From Holophagae bacterium (GTDB taxonomy: Bacteria > Acidobacteriota > Thermoanaerobaculia > Thermoanaerobaculales > Sulfomarinibacteraceae), in the NCBI GenBank assembly GCA_030609785.1, contig JAUWTC010000018.1, positions 1 to 13,718 on the forward strand: a stretch of 13,718 nucleotides of DNA, read 5' to 3'. The notes beneath the pieces were generated by a model, which was given only the letters and a program-made list of their open reading frames with translations, searched no databases and had not been told where the DNA came from. Below, piece by piece: positions 9,741-13,718 of the stretch; within the stretch, counting starts at the first letter, position 1, and the number at the start of each line of letters is the position of its first letter. A program made the position numbers and the translations under genes.

Positions 9741-9826
9741 TGGTGCGAAAGGGGGGACTCGAACCCCCACGGGGGTACCCCACGAGATCCTAAATCTCGC
9801 GCGTCTACCAATTCCGCCACTTTCGC
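9741..9826 (-). tRNA. tRNA-Leu (anticodon UAG), CCA encoded
   Basis: This is a class II tRNA of 86 nt including the encoded 3' CCA (9741-9743). The acceptor stem GCGAAAG/CTTTCGC closes it, with discriminator A. The anticodon stem CGAGA/TCTCG holds loop TTTAGGA, with anticodon TAG at 9790-9792, reading CUN leucine codons. The long variable arm (GGGG...CCCC) and the T-arm GGGGG-TTCGAGT-CCCCC are clear. It lies 14 nt after tRNA-Lys and 13 nt before the tig ATG, so its 3' processing would create the 5' end of the tig mRNA. Confidence 0.97.
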
Positions 9827-9840
9827 AACGATGGGGATCA

Positions 9841-9916
9841 TGGTGAGCCGTGGAGGAATCGAACCTCCAACCTAGTGATTAAGAGTCACTTGCTCTGCCA
9901 ATTGAGCTAACGGCCC
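9841..9916 (-). tRNA. tRNA-Lys (anticodon CUU), CCA encoded
   Basis: This is a 76-nt tRNA including the encoded CCA (9841-9843). The acceptor stem GGGCCGT/ACGGCTC contains one G-U pair. The anticodon stem AGTGA/TCACT holds loop CTCTTAA, with anticodon CTT at 9881-9883, reading AAG. The D-arm and T-arm (GGAGG-TTCGATT-CCTCC) are normal. A sigma70-like promoter lies immediately upstream and would give a leader of only about 6 nt. It is the first gene of the tRNA-tig-clp-lon train. Confidence 0.97.
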
Positions 9917-9928
9917 ACAACCGGCGAC

Positions 9929-9957
9929 ACTGTACAGGAGAACGCTGTGACTGACAA
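9929..9957 (-). promoter_or_regulatory. Sigma70-type promoter ahead of tRNA-Lys / tig operon
   Basis: On the minus strand, -35 TTGTCA (9952-9957) and -10 TACAGT (9929-9934) are separated by exactly 17 nt. A GC-rich discriminator (GTCGCCG) follows, and the predicted start is about 6 nt before tRNA-Lys. GC-rich discriminators are typical of stably controlled tRNA promoters. The -10 overlaps an 8-bp palindrome CTGTACAG (9930-9937), and the -35 touches the base of the inverted repeat at 9956-10032. No other clear promoter was seen before tig, so this one may drive the whole train. Confidence 0.65.
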
Positions 9958-10032
9958 GGATTCTGAAGGGCTGTGGCCTCTGTCCCGCTAAGTTCGAGGT
10001 CAACCTCCGGGCCACGGCCCTTCAGAATCCTT
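9956..10032. repeat. Long inverted repeat (H2) between the 224-aa unknown gene and tRNA-Lys
   Basis: A 23-bp stem pairs 9956-9978 with 10010-10032, with a single G-T wobble. The 31-nt loop contains a GAGG-TCAA-CCTC mini-hairpin (9996-10007). It sits 17 nt after the stop of the minus-strand unknown gene and next to the tRNA-Lys promoter. No U-tract follows, so it is not a classical intrinsic terminator. It could be a transcript-end or insulating structure. The segment 9994-10015 resembles 885-904 in the first repeat, and both repeats begin GGATT and end AATCC. Confidence 0.75.
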
Positions 10033-10049
10033 CAGGGTCGACCTCAATT

Positions 10050-10724
10050 CTACCGGTGAACTAAATGCTTGATCTCCGACTGTCCGAGGTCACACTCAGC
10101 GGTAACGACGACCGCAGAGGTTCCACCATTGAACTCTGGTAGGGCCGCCAGAGCCAGGAAAACCCCGTTGGCGTCGGTTTCCCCTTCCGCCATCTGGAGT
10201 CGCCGAGGTTCGGCGGTCGACTTGAACAGGACGCTGACCTTGACTCCGGCTTGCGGTGCGTTGTCCTGGGAATCCACGGCGACGATCCGGATTTCGGTCT
10301 CGGACCCGTAGACGAAGTCCTTCTCTCCTGACGAACTGAGGATCAGGTGCGCCCTGCCTCGTTGGGCCTTGAGGTAGTCCAGGATGACCTCGTCCAACGA
10401 CGGTTCTGCTGCGGCCGGTGCCGGGGCGTCGTCGGCCCCCAGCCTCTCTTGCGGCGGCTCCCCGGTGAGGTGGCCGAGTTTTCCTCTGCGGATGGCCTCC
10501 ACCAGGGTTCGGTGTTGGCGCTCCATCAGAGCAGCGATCTCTTTGTCATTTGCATCTTGGAGGACCAGGTCGTCGTATGCCGTTTTCTTCGAGTAGAGAA
10601 TCTCGCCCCTGGCATACACCAACGACTCGATATTCGGGTTCGACCGTCCCTTGTCCTCCGTTTGGACGTGGTACGTCGTGCCATCGAAATTAATGTCGGT
10701 GTTGTAACCGGTCAGAACCACCAC
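10050..10724 (-). CDS. Conserved-looking protein of unknown function with C-terminal Ig/carboxypeptidase-regulatory-like domain
   Basis: I do not recognise a named family. The protein has 224 aa and no signal peptide or membrane segment, so it is probably cytoplasmic. The N-terminal block (1-85) has GYNTDINFDG, YHVQTEDKG, NPNIESLVYARGEILYSKKTAYDDL and an amphipathic helix (ALMERQHRTLVEAIRRGKL). A Pro/Ala-rich linker (about 89-108) and a short helix lead to a beta-rich domain (about 125-222). Its segment QAGVKVSVLF...GETDANGVFLALAAL resembles Ig-like or carboxypeptidase-regulatory repeats. I have an impression, not verified, that similar HVQTED-type proteins occur in acidobacteria and deltaproteobacteria. 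The start is GTG 10724 or GTG 10721, with a GGAG site 4 or 7 nt upstream; the second has the better spacing. It is transcribed divergently from the phosphatase gene across a dyad. The CDS is solid; its function is unknown. Confidence 0.8.
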   Translation of the reverse strand: MVVLTGYNTDINFDGTTYHVQTEDKGRSNPNIESLVYARGEILYSKKTAYDDLVLQDANDKEIAALMERQHRTLVEAIRRGKLGHLTGEPPQERLGADDAPAPAAAEPSLDEVILDYLKAQRGRAHLILSSSGEKDFVYGSETEIRIVAVDSQDNAPQAGVKVSVLFKSTAEPRRLQMAEGETDANGVFLALAALPEFNGGTSAVVVTAECDLGQSEIKHLVHR

Positions 10725-10757
10725 AGAACTCCAGTCAATCCAACGCCAAGGCTACAC

Positions 10758-10777
10758 TTGACCGCCACGTCGGTCAA
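10758..10777. promoter_or_regulatory. Operator-like dyad in the divergent promoter region
   Basis: This is a perfect inverted repeat, TTGACCG-N6-CGGTCAA, in the 77-nt space between two divergent genes. Each arm contains a -35-like TTGACC, so a bound protein could affect both directions. For the minus-strand gene, TTGACC (10772-10777) is followed after 17 nt by TAGCCT (10749-10754), a weak -10. For the plus-strand gene, the left TTGACC is 25 nt from TATAAT, which is too far for a normal -35. A regulator binding site is inferred; no regulator gene is adjacent. Confidence 0.5.
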
Positions 10778-10788
10778 TTGGGCATGCA

Positions 10789-10794
10789 TATAAT
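10789..10794 (+). promoter_or_regulatory. Consensus -10 box placing the phosphatase transcript start at its ATG
   Basis: A perfect TATAAT ends 7 nt before the ATG at 10802. Initiation at the normal distance would therefore give a leaderless mRNA. No Shine-Dalgarno sequence is visible before that ATG, which agrees. No good -35 is found at 16-18 nt. The box sits inside a small dyad TGCAT-ATA-ATGCA (10785-10797). Confidence 0.5.
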
Positions 10795-10801
10795 GCACCC
10801 C

Positions 10802-11227
10802 ATGAACCCACTCAACGTCCTGTTCGTCTGCTACGCCAACACCTGCCGCTCGCCGATGGCCGAGTCGATCCTGAAAACAATAGGTGGAACGTCGGTCGAT
10901 GTCGTTTCGGCAGGACTCCACCCTACGGGGCAGGTAGCCGCTCTCTCTTTGGAGACACTGCGCTCGCACGGGTACCCGGTGACGGAGTTGTCATCCAAAA
11001 GCTTGGGGGCGATTGATCTGGACTCTGTCGATGTCGTGATCAGCCTGATGGGCGAACCCGGCTTGACCGCCCTGCCATGCCGACTGACGGCCGAGAGAAT
11101 CGCGTGGTCGATCCGCGACCCCTACGGCGAAGATGAAGATGCCTACATCGCCACCCTCAAGACCATGGAGCGGAAAATCCGAGCGTTTTGCCACGACCAT
11201 GGGCTCGAGGCCCGGCCGAGCCTCTAG
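10802..11227 (+). CDS. Low-molecular-weight protein-tyrosine-phosphatase / arsenate-reductase-like protein
   Basis: This is a cytosolic phosphatase-fold enzyme of the LMW-PTP superfamily, which removes phosphate from protein tyrosine (or arginine), or, in the ArsC branch, reduces arsenate. It has 141 aa, normal length. The P-loop CYANTCRS gives nucleophile Cys10 and Arg16 (CX5R), followed by PMAE. The general-acid Asp106 is in WSIRDPYG. The paired resolving cysteines of thioredoxin-linked ArsC are not evident (only Cys15, Cys93 and Cys130 elsewhere), so a phosphatase is more likely than an arsenate reductase. The WxIxDPYG form is, however, shared by both branches. I chose ATG 10802, which starts MNPLNVLFVC as in the family. 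A TTG at 10778 would add 8 residues that overlap the -10 box. The gene converges on the STAS gene with a 17-nt gap. No tyrosine kinase gene is nearby. Confidence 0.88.
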   Translation: MNPLNVLFVCYANTCRSPMAESILKTIGGTSVDVVSAGLHPTGQVAALSLETLRSHGYPVTELSSKSLGAIDLDSVDVVISLMGEPGLTALPCRLTAERIAWSIRDPYGEDEDAYIATLKTMERKIRAFCHDHGLEARPSL

Positions 11228-11244
11228 GTTGAAAAATACTGTCC

Positions 11245-11583
11245 TCAGCCGAAGCTCTCGACTGCCTCAGCCTCGTTGTCAAAGACATCGAAGACCGTGA
11301 TCAACTGCGTGACCTGCAGGATGTCGTTGATCTTCTTGGAAAGGTTGACCAGCTTCAACTGTGCCCCACGGTTCTTTGCCGAGGTATAGGACGCCACCAT
11401 TTCTCCGATTCCGGAGGAGTCGATCGCTGTGATACCGCCAAGATCCAACAGGACCTTGGTGCTGCCGGCTTCCAGGCTTTCGTTGATCAACTCCCGCAAC
11501 ATCACGTCACCGGCCCCGATGGTGATTTTTCCGGAAAGAGAAATGATACGCACGTCGCCGGCGTCACGAATCTTTTGTTTCAT
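11245..11583 (-). CDS. STAS-domain anti-anti-sigma factor (SpoIIAA/RsbV-like)
   Basis: This is a single-domain STAS protein of 112 aa. In this family the unphosphorylated form binds the anti-sigma kinase and frees a sigma factor or other partner; phosphorylation on a conserved serine blocks it. The site is Ser57 in AIDSSGIGEM, aligned with SpoIIAA Ser58. The flanking KVLLDLGGI strand and the QLKLVNLSKKINDILQVTQLITVFDVF helix-strand are typical. The frame extends upstream to 11712, but ATG 11583 with AAGGAG about 8 nt ahead is the evident start. The ribosome site covers the stop of the anti-sigma gene, so the pair is co-translated. The gene is last in the lexA-cutA-kinase-STAS run. Confidence 0.93.
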   Translation of the reverse strand: MKQKIRDAGDVRIISLSGKITIGAGDVMLRELINESLEAGSTKVLLDLGGITAIDSSGIGEMVASYTSAKNRGAQLKLVNLSKKINDILQVTQLITVFDVFDNEAEAVESFG

Positions 11584-11588
11584 GGTCT

Positions 11589-12014
11589 TTACTCCTTGAT
11601 TGGTCTCGGTGTCAGTTTGCGGTTCATGCAGACCATGGTACCTCCACCCGGCCCGCGGCGGAAGGTTACCTCGTCCATGAACCGCCTCATATAGAAAATC
11701 CCCCGCCCACATGGCTTGAGGAGGTTCTCGGCGTCTCTGGGGTCCGGAATCACTGCCGAGTCGAACCCATCGCCCTGGTCGACAACTGTAATGGACACAC
11801 GATCGGCCTCTACGCGGTAGTCCACTCGCACAGACTCTTCAGGCCGCCCATAATGACCGTGGCGAATGGCATTGGCGATCGCTTCACGAAGTGCTGTCAA
11901 GATCCAGTATTCTTCGTCGCCCCCAATGCCAGCCTCGCCAAAGAGATCGACCAAGGCCCGTTCGGCAATTTCAATGCTCTCGAATCGACTCTCGAGGCTT
12001 AGGGTCGCCCACAT
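11589..12014 (-). CDS. Anti-sigma regulatory factor, serine kinase (RsbW/SpoIIAB-like)
   Basis: This is a 141-aa HATPase_c (GHKL) protein of the anti-sigma serine kinase type. Such proteins sequester a sigma factor and inactivate their STAS antagonist by phosphorylation. ATP-site motifs are the N-box ALREAIANAIRHG (Glu44, Asn48, His52), G1 DQGDGFD (79-85) and G2 CGRGIFYMRRFMDEV (102-116), ending with GGGTMVCMNRK. There is no sensor or membrane domain. The ATG at 12014 has AGGA about 6 nt upstream. The stop is 5 nt before the STAS start and the gene follows cutA by 17 nt. No sigma factor lies within the window, so the target could be encoded elsewhere or be a partner-switch output other than sigma. 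Confidence 0.92.
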   Translation of the reverse strand: MWATLSLESRFESIEIAERALVDLFGEAGIGGDEEYWILTALREAIANAIRHGHYGRPEESVRVDYRVEADRVSITVVDQGDGFDSAVIPDPRDAENLLKPCGRGIFYMRRFMDEVTFRRGPGGGTMVCMNRKLTPRPIKE

Positions 12015-12031
12015 ATTCCATCCTGAGTTTC

Positions 12032-12385
12032 TCAGGAGTCCGGGCTCACATCATCGACGGGTTCGACCATCTCCAGCACCCACCGGTGAAAGGCCTCCTC
12101 GGCCTTCTCAACAGGAATCGCCAGAATCTCCGGCAGTTCGTAGGAATGGAAGGCCCGAATGGCCTCGGAGACCCCGTCAAAGTTCCGCTGAGGTGTTTTG
12201 ACCAGCAAGAGATATTCGGTGTCTTCACAAACCTTGCCCTTCCACCGGTAAATCGAGCGGAGGCACGGAATGATGTTGACACAAGTGGCCAGGCGCCGGT
12301 CGATCAACTCTTCGGAGATTTCAACCGCCTGTTGCTCGGTACCTACCGACGTCAGGATGATGGTGAGGGCTTCCAAATCACTCAT
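12032..12385 (-). CDS. cutA: Divalent-cation tolerance protein CutA
   Basis: This is a small trimeric PII-like protein of the CutA1 family, linked historically to copper tolerance; its biochemical role is still unclear. It has 117 aa, normal length. Family blocks are LATCVNIIPCLRSIYRWKGKVCEDTEYLLLVKT and HSYELPEILAIPVEKAEEAFHRWV. Cysteines in CVNIIPC and VCED could contact metal. The ATG at 12385 has no visible ribosome site. A TTGACG-N17-TAGCGT element ends 6 nt before it, so a leaderless transcript is possible. It follows lexA by 58 nt and precedes the anti-sigma gene by 17 nt. Confidence 0.95.
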   Translation of the reverse strand: MSDLEALTIILTSVGTEQQAVEISEELIDRRLATCVNIIPCLRSIYRWKGKVCEDTEYLLLVKTPQRNFDGVSEAIRAFHSYELPEILAIPVEKAEEAFHRWVLEMVEPVDDVSPDS

Positions 12386-12391
12386 AATGGA

Positions 12392-12420
12392 ACGCTATCG
12401 CGGAACCCGCTGCCCGTCAA
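12392..12420 (-). promoter_or_regulatory. Possible promoter for cutA and the anti-sigma/STAS pair
   Basis: On the minus strand, -35 TTGACG (12415-12420) and a weak -10 TAGCGT (12392-12397) are 17 nt apart, and the -10 ends 6 nt before the cutA ATG. The -35 is strong and the -10 matches consensus at only three positions. If used, it would separate cutA-kinase-STAS from lexA and give a leaderless cutA mRNA. Confidence 0.35.
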
Positions 12421-12443
12421 GGTGTCGGGTTTCCGGCCACTTC

Positions 12444-13049
12444 CTAATACTTCCTCAAGAGCCCGACCAGAATTCCCTGGATCTCAACGCTCGACGCCGG
12501 CATCACGATCGGCGGTATGGTTGGGTTGGCGCCTTGAAGCCGAACCCTGCCATCCGGCTCTGGAAAGAAACGTTTCAAGGTCGCTTCACCGTCGACCAGT
12601 GCCACCACCGTGTCTCCCGGCCTCGCCTCGGACACACGTTTGACGACGATGTTATCCCCGTCGTGGATACCGTCGTCGATCATCGAAAGGCCCCGGACTT
12701 GAAGCACAAAGTGATCCCCCTGTCCCACCATGTCCGGTGGAACGGTGGTTTCCTCGGTTTCTCCGAAGTTTTCGATCGGAGACCCAGCGGCAACGGTGCC
12801 GACCACCGGCACAGTGATCAAAGGGGGCGAAGACGATTCTCCAACGACGGTCAGGCCGCGCTTTTGGTGCTTGTCTCGATCCAGAAACCCCTTTTTTACC
12901 AGTAAGTTGACGTGTTTTTGTGCCGAGGCAGTACTGGAAAATCCGAAGTGGGTGGAGATCTCTTGAAGAGTCGGCGCCACTCCATGAGCAACAATTCGGC
13001 CCTCGACGAAGTCCAAAACGTCACGCTGCCGCGAGGTAAGATAATTCAC
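12444..13049 (-). CDS. lexA: LexA repressor (SOS regulator)
   Basis: LexA represses SOS genes and cuts itself when RecA filaments form. From GTG 13049 it has 201 aa, normal length. The N-terminal winged-helix domain has LTSRQRDVLDFV and the recognition region TLQEISTHFGFSSTASAQKHVNLL (27-50). The latent S24 protease domain has the Ala88-Gly89 cleavage site in VVGTVAAGSP, nucleophile Ser122 in VRGLSMIDDGI and general-base Lys159 in EATLKRF. All catalytic parts are intact. I chose GTG 13049 because a perfect AGGAGGT lies 7 nt upstream and the family start MxxLTxRQ fits. The ATG at 13091 would place 14 foreign residues across the promoter and ribosome site. A CTGT-N4-ACAG dyad between -10 and ribosome site suggests autoregulation. 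Confidence 0.96.
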   Translation of the reverse strand: MNYLTSRQRDVLDFVEGRIVAHGVAPTLQEISTHFGFSSTASAQKHVNLLVKKGFLDRDKHQKRGLTVVGESSSPPLITVPVVGTVAAGSPIENFGETEETTVPPDMVGQGDHFVLQVRGLSMIDDGIHDGDNIVVKRVSEARPGDTVVALVDGEATLKRFFPEPDGRVRLQGANPTIPPIVMPASSVEIQGILVGLLRKY

Positions 13050-13061
13050 GAAAAAGACCTC

Positions 13062-13098
13062 CTGTGATGACAGTAGGCCAACATAAGGCATAAATCAA
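13062..13098 (-). promoter_or_regulatory. lexA promoter with candidate operator dyad
   Basis: On the minus strand, TTGATT (13093-13098) and TACTGT (13070-13075) are 17 nt apart, placing the start just before the lexA ribosome site. A dyad CTGT-N4-ACAG (13062-13073) overlaps the -10 and the expected start, where a repressor would block transcription. The spacing differs from the proteobacterial LexA box (CTGT-N8-ACAG) and from the Bacillus GAAC-N4-GTTC box, so LexA binding is only an inference. Confidence 0.45.
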
Positions 13099-13160
13099 GG
13101 GGGGCGGAGTGAGTTCCAAGCCTCATCGTCGGCGCAATTGCTGGGGATGTGGCTGAAGTA

Positions 13161-13460
13161 TTACCGACAACTCAGAGGCCCCCCGTGCCACCTCCCCACC
13201 AATTGCGATGTTTGAGGGCTTGTCATTTCCTCGAGAACAACAAAGCAGCCTCTTCGATCTTTGACAGCCAAGTACGAAAGAAAGAGGTTTTCCAGCTGAT
13301 CTGGGTTCTCCCTCTCGTAGTGCAGAGCTGCCAAACGCACCTGAAGGGCGACCCGGGCTAAGGATTCGAGCCCCTTGCCCTCAGCAAGGTATTTTCGAAG
13401 CAATGAGGAAACCTGGTTCGTCTGGTCGGACCCAGAGTAGGAGAAGAGGCCGTCGATCAT
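13161..13460 (-). CDS. Small hypothetical protein upstream of lexA
   Basis: I do not recognise this gene. ATG 13460 gives 99 aa and has a GAGGG site 4 nt upstream. An alternative start at 13493 would add 11 residues. The first 80 residues are regular and helix-rich (NQVSSLLRKYLAEGKGLESLARVALQ region, then HYERENPDQLENLFLSYLAVKDRRGCFVVLEEM), with mostly G/C-ending codons early on, which supports coding. The last 20 residues look irregular. No signal peptide or membrane segment is present. Two 60-nt lines inside it that I counted by hand have 27 and 29 G+C, lower than a rho line (39), so it may be lineage-specific or acquired. It lies 111 nt upstream of lexA on the same strand. It may not be a real gene. 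Confidence 0.5.
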   Translation of the reverse strand: MIDGLFSYSGSDQTNQVSSLLRKYLAEGKGLESLARVALQVRLAALHYERENPDQLENLFLSYLAVKDRRGCFVVLEEMTSPQTSQLVGRWHGGPLSCR

Positions 13461-13561
13461 AGAACCCTCACAAACTGGCTTCGAGGCCACCATTCAAGAA
13501 AAGATCTTTCTCGTTCAACTTGTGCGGGATACTGTGGTGATGCGCGACTCCATTTTCCCAA

Positions 13562-13636
13562 TGCAATGTGTGGCCATGTGGCTTCAAAGCGCCCCCTTTG
13601 CAGGGAATACCAAAAGCCACATGGCCACACATTGCA
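13562..13636. repeat. Long perfect inverted repeat (H3) just 3' of tRNA-Pro
   Basis: Positions 13562-13584 pair perfectly with 13614-13636 over 23 bp. The 29-nt loop carries a nested CAAAG/CTTTG hairpin (13585-13589 with 13596-13600). Each arm contains a TGTGGC direct repeat (13569-13574 and 13577-13582). An outer CCATTT/AAATGG match (13550-13555 with 13636-13641, sharing the last base of the main stem) reaches into the tRNA CCA end. No U-tract follows on the minus strand. It could be the tRNA transcript end or a small palindromic mobile-type repeat. Confidence 0.8.
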
Positions 13637-13638
13637 AA

Positions 13639-13715
13639 TGGTCGGGGCGAGAGGACTTGAACCTCCGGCCTCACGGTCCCGAACCGTGCGCTCTACCAGA
13701 CTGAGCTACGCCCCG
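13639..13715 (-). tRNA. tRNA-Pro (anticodon CGG), CCA encoded
   Basis: This is a complete 77-nt tRNA including the encoded CCA (13639-13641). The acceptor stem CGGGGCG/CGCCCCG has discriminator A. The anticodon stem CACGG/CCGTG holds loop TTCGGGA, with anticodon CGG, reading CCG proline codons. The D-arm (GTAGCTCAGTCTGGTAGAGC) and T-arm (GGAGG-TTCAAGT-CCTCT) are normal. It begins 3 nt from the window edge, so its promoter is not visible. A long inverted repeat starts 2 nt beyond its 3' end. Confidence 0.97.
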
Positions 13716-13718
13716 ACG

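Noticed and set aside
9728..9841. N-terminal extension of trigger factor from ATG 9841
   Set aside because: The extra 38 codons are the tRNA-Leu gene read as protein.
9930..9937. CTGTACAG palindrome as a LexA site at the tRNA-Lys promoter
   Set aside because: It has no spacer between half-sites, unlike the dyad before lexA, and an 8-bp palindrome is expected by chance at this scale.
10802..11227. Thioredoxin-coupled arsenate reductase ArsC
   Set aside because: The P-loop and DP motif fit, but the pair of resolving cysteines is not evident and no ars genes are nearby. A phosphatase call is safer.
13050..13091. N-terminal extension of LexA from ATG 13091
   Set aside because: It would cover the promoter dyad and a perfect AGGAGGT ribosome site that serves GTG 13049.
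13639..13715. tRNA-Pro as an integration site of a genomic island
   Set aside because: No integrase gene and no second copy of the tRNA 3' end were seen in the window.

Overview
The window carries a conserved housekeeping block from a moderately GC-rich, probably diderm bacterium. Evidence for this is a stand-alone Rho factor, an RNase E/G family nuclease, a LexA repressor, the LonA/ClpXP/trigger-factor set, CCA-encoding tRNA genes, and one enzyme of the futalosine route to menaquinone (MqnC). That combination, with the Rsb-like switch and a 224-aa unknown protein of a type I associate with acidobacteria and the former deltaproteobacteria, fits a lineage such as Acidobacteriota, Myxococcota or Desulfobacterota. 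The sequence alone does not settle the phylum.

Layout, left to right. Positions 1-836 (+) hold the 3' part of an RNase G gene. It converges on a long minus-strand gene train. A 73-nt inverted repeat (837-909) fills the convergent gap. Read in its own direction (right to left), the train is tRNA-Lys(CUU), tRNA-Leu(UAG), tig, clpP, clpX, lon, engB, rho, mqnC (9916 down to 969). A sigma70-like promoter with a 17-nt spacer lies just before tRNA-Lys. Gaps are tiny or negative: tRNA-Leu to tig is 13 nt, tig/clpP overlap as TGATG, lon/engB abut as TGAATG, and engB/rho overlap by 32 nt. The train therefore looks like one transcription unit joining translation (tRNAs, ribosome-assembly GTPase), nascent-chain folding (trigger factor), regulated proteolysis (ClpXP, Lon) and transcription termination (Rho).

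Positions 9917-10801 hold a second long inverted repeat (about 9956-10032), a conserved-looking gene of unknown function on the minus strand (10050-10724), and a 77-nt divergent promoter region. That region has a perfect 7+7 dyad and leads to a low-molecular-weight phosphatase gene on the plus strand (10802-11227), which may be leaderless.

Positions 11245-13049 (minus) carry a stress-regulation cluster: lexA, cutA, an RsbW/SpoIIAB-type anti-sigma kinase, and a SpoIIAA/RsbV-type STAS antagonist. No sigma factor gene is in view. Upstream are a small unrecognised ORF of lower GC (13161-13460), a 75-nt near-perfect inverted repeat (13562-13636), and tRNA-Pro(CGG) at the window edge.

No insertion sequence, phage gene, CRISPR array, rRNA or U-tailed intrinsic terminator was seen. 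No stretch longer than 300 nt lacks a gene; the largest gap, 13461-13638, holds the third inverted repeat. I found no clear new defence or metabolic system. The items most worth following up are the long hairpins flanking gene ends, two of which look related, the tRNA-led proteostasis operon, and the divergent phosphatase/unknown-protein pair.
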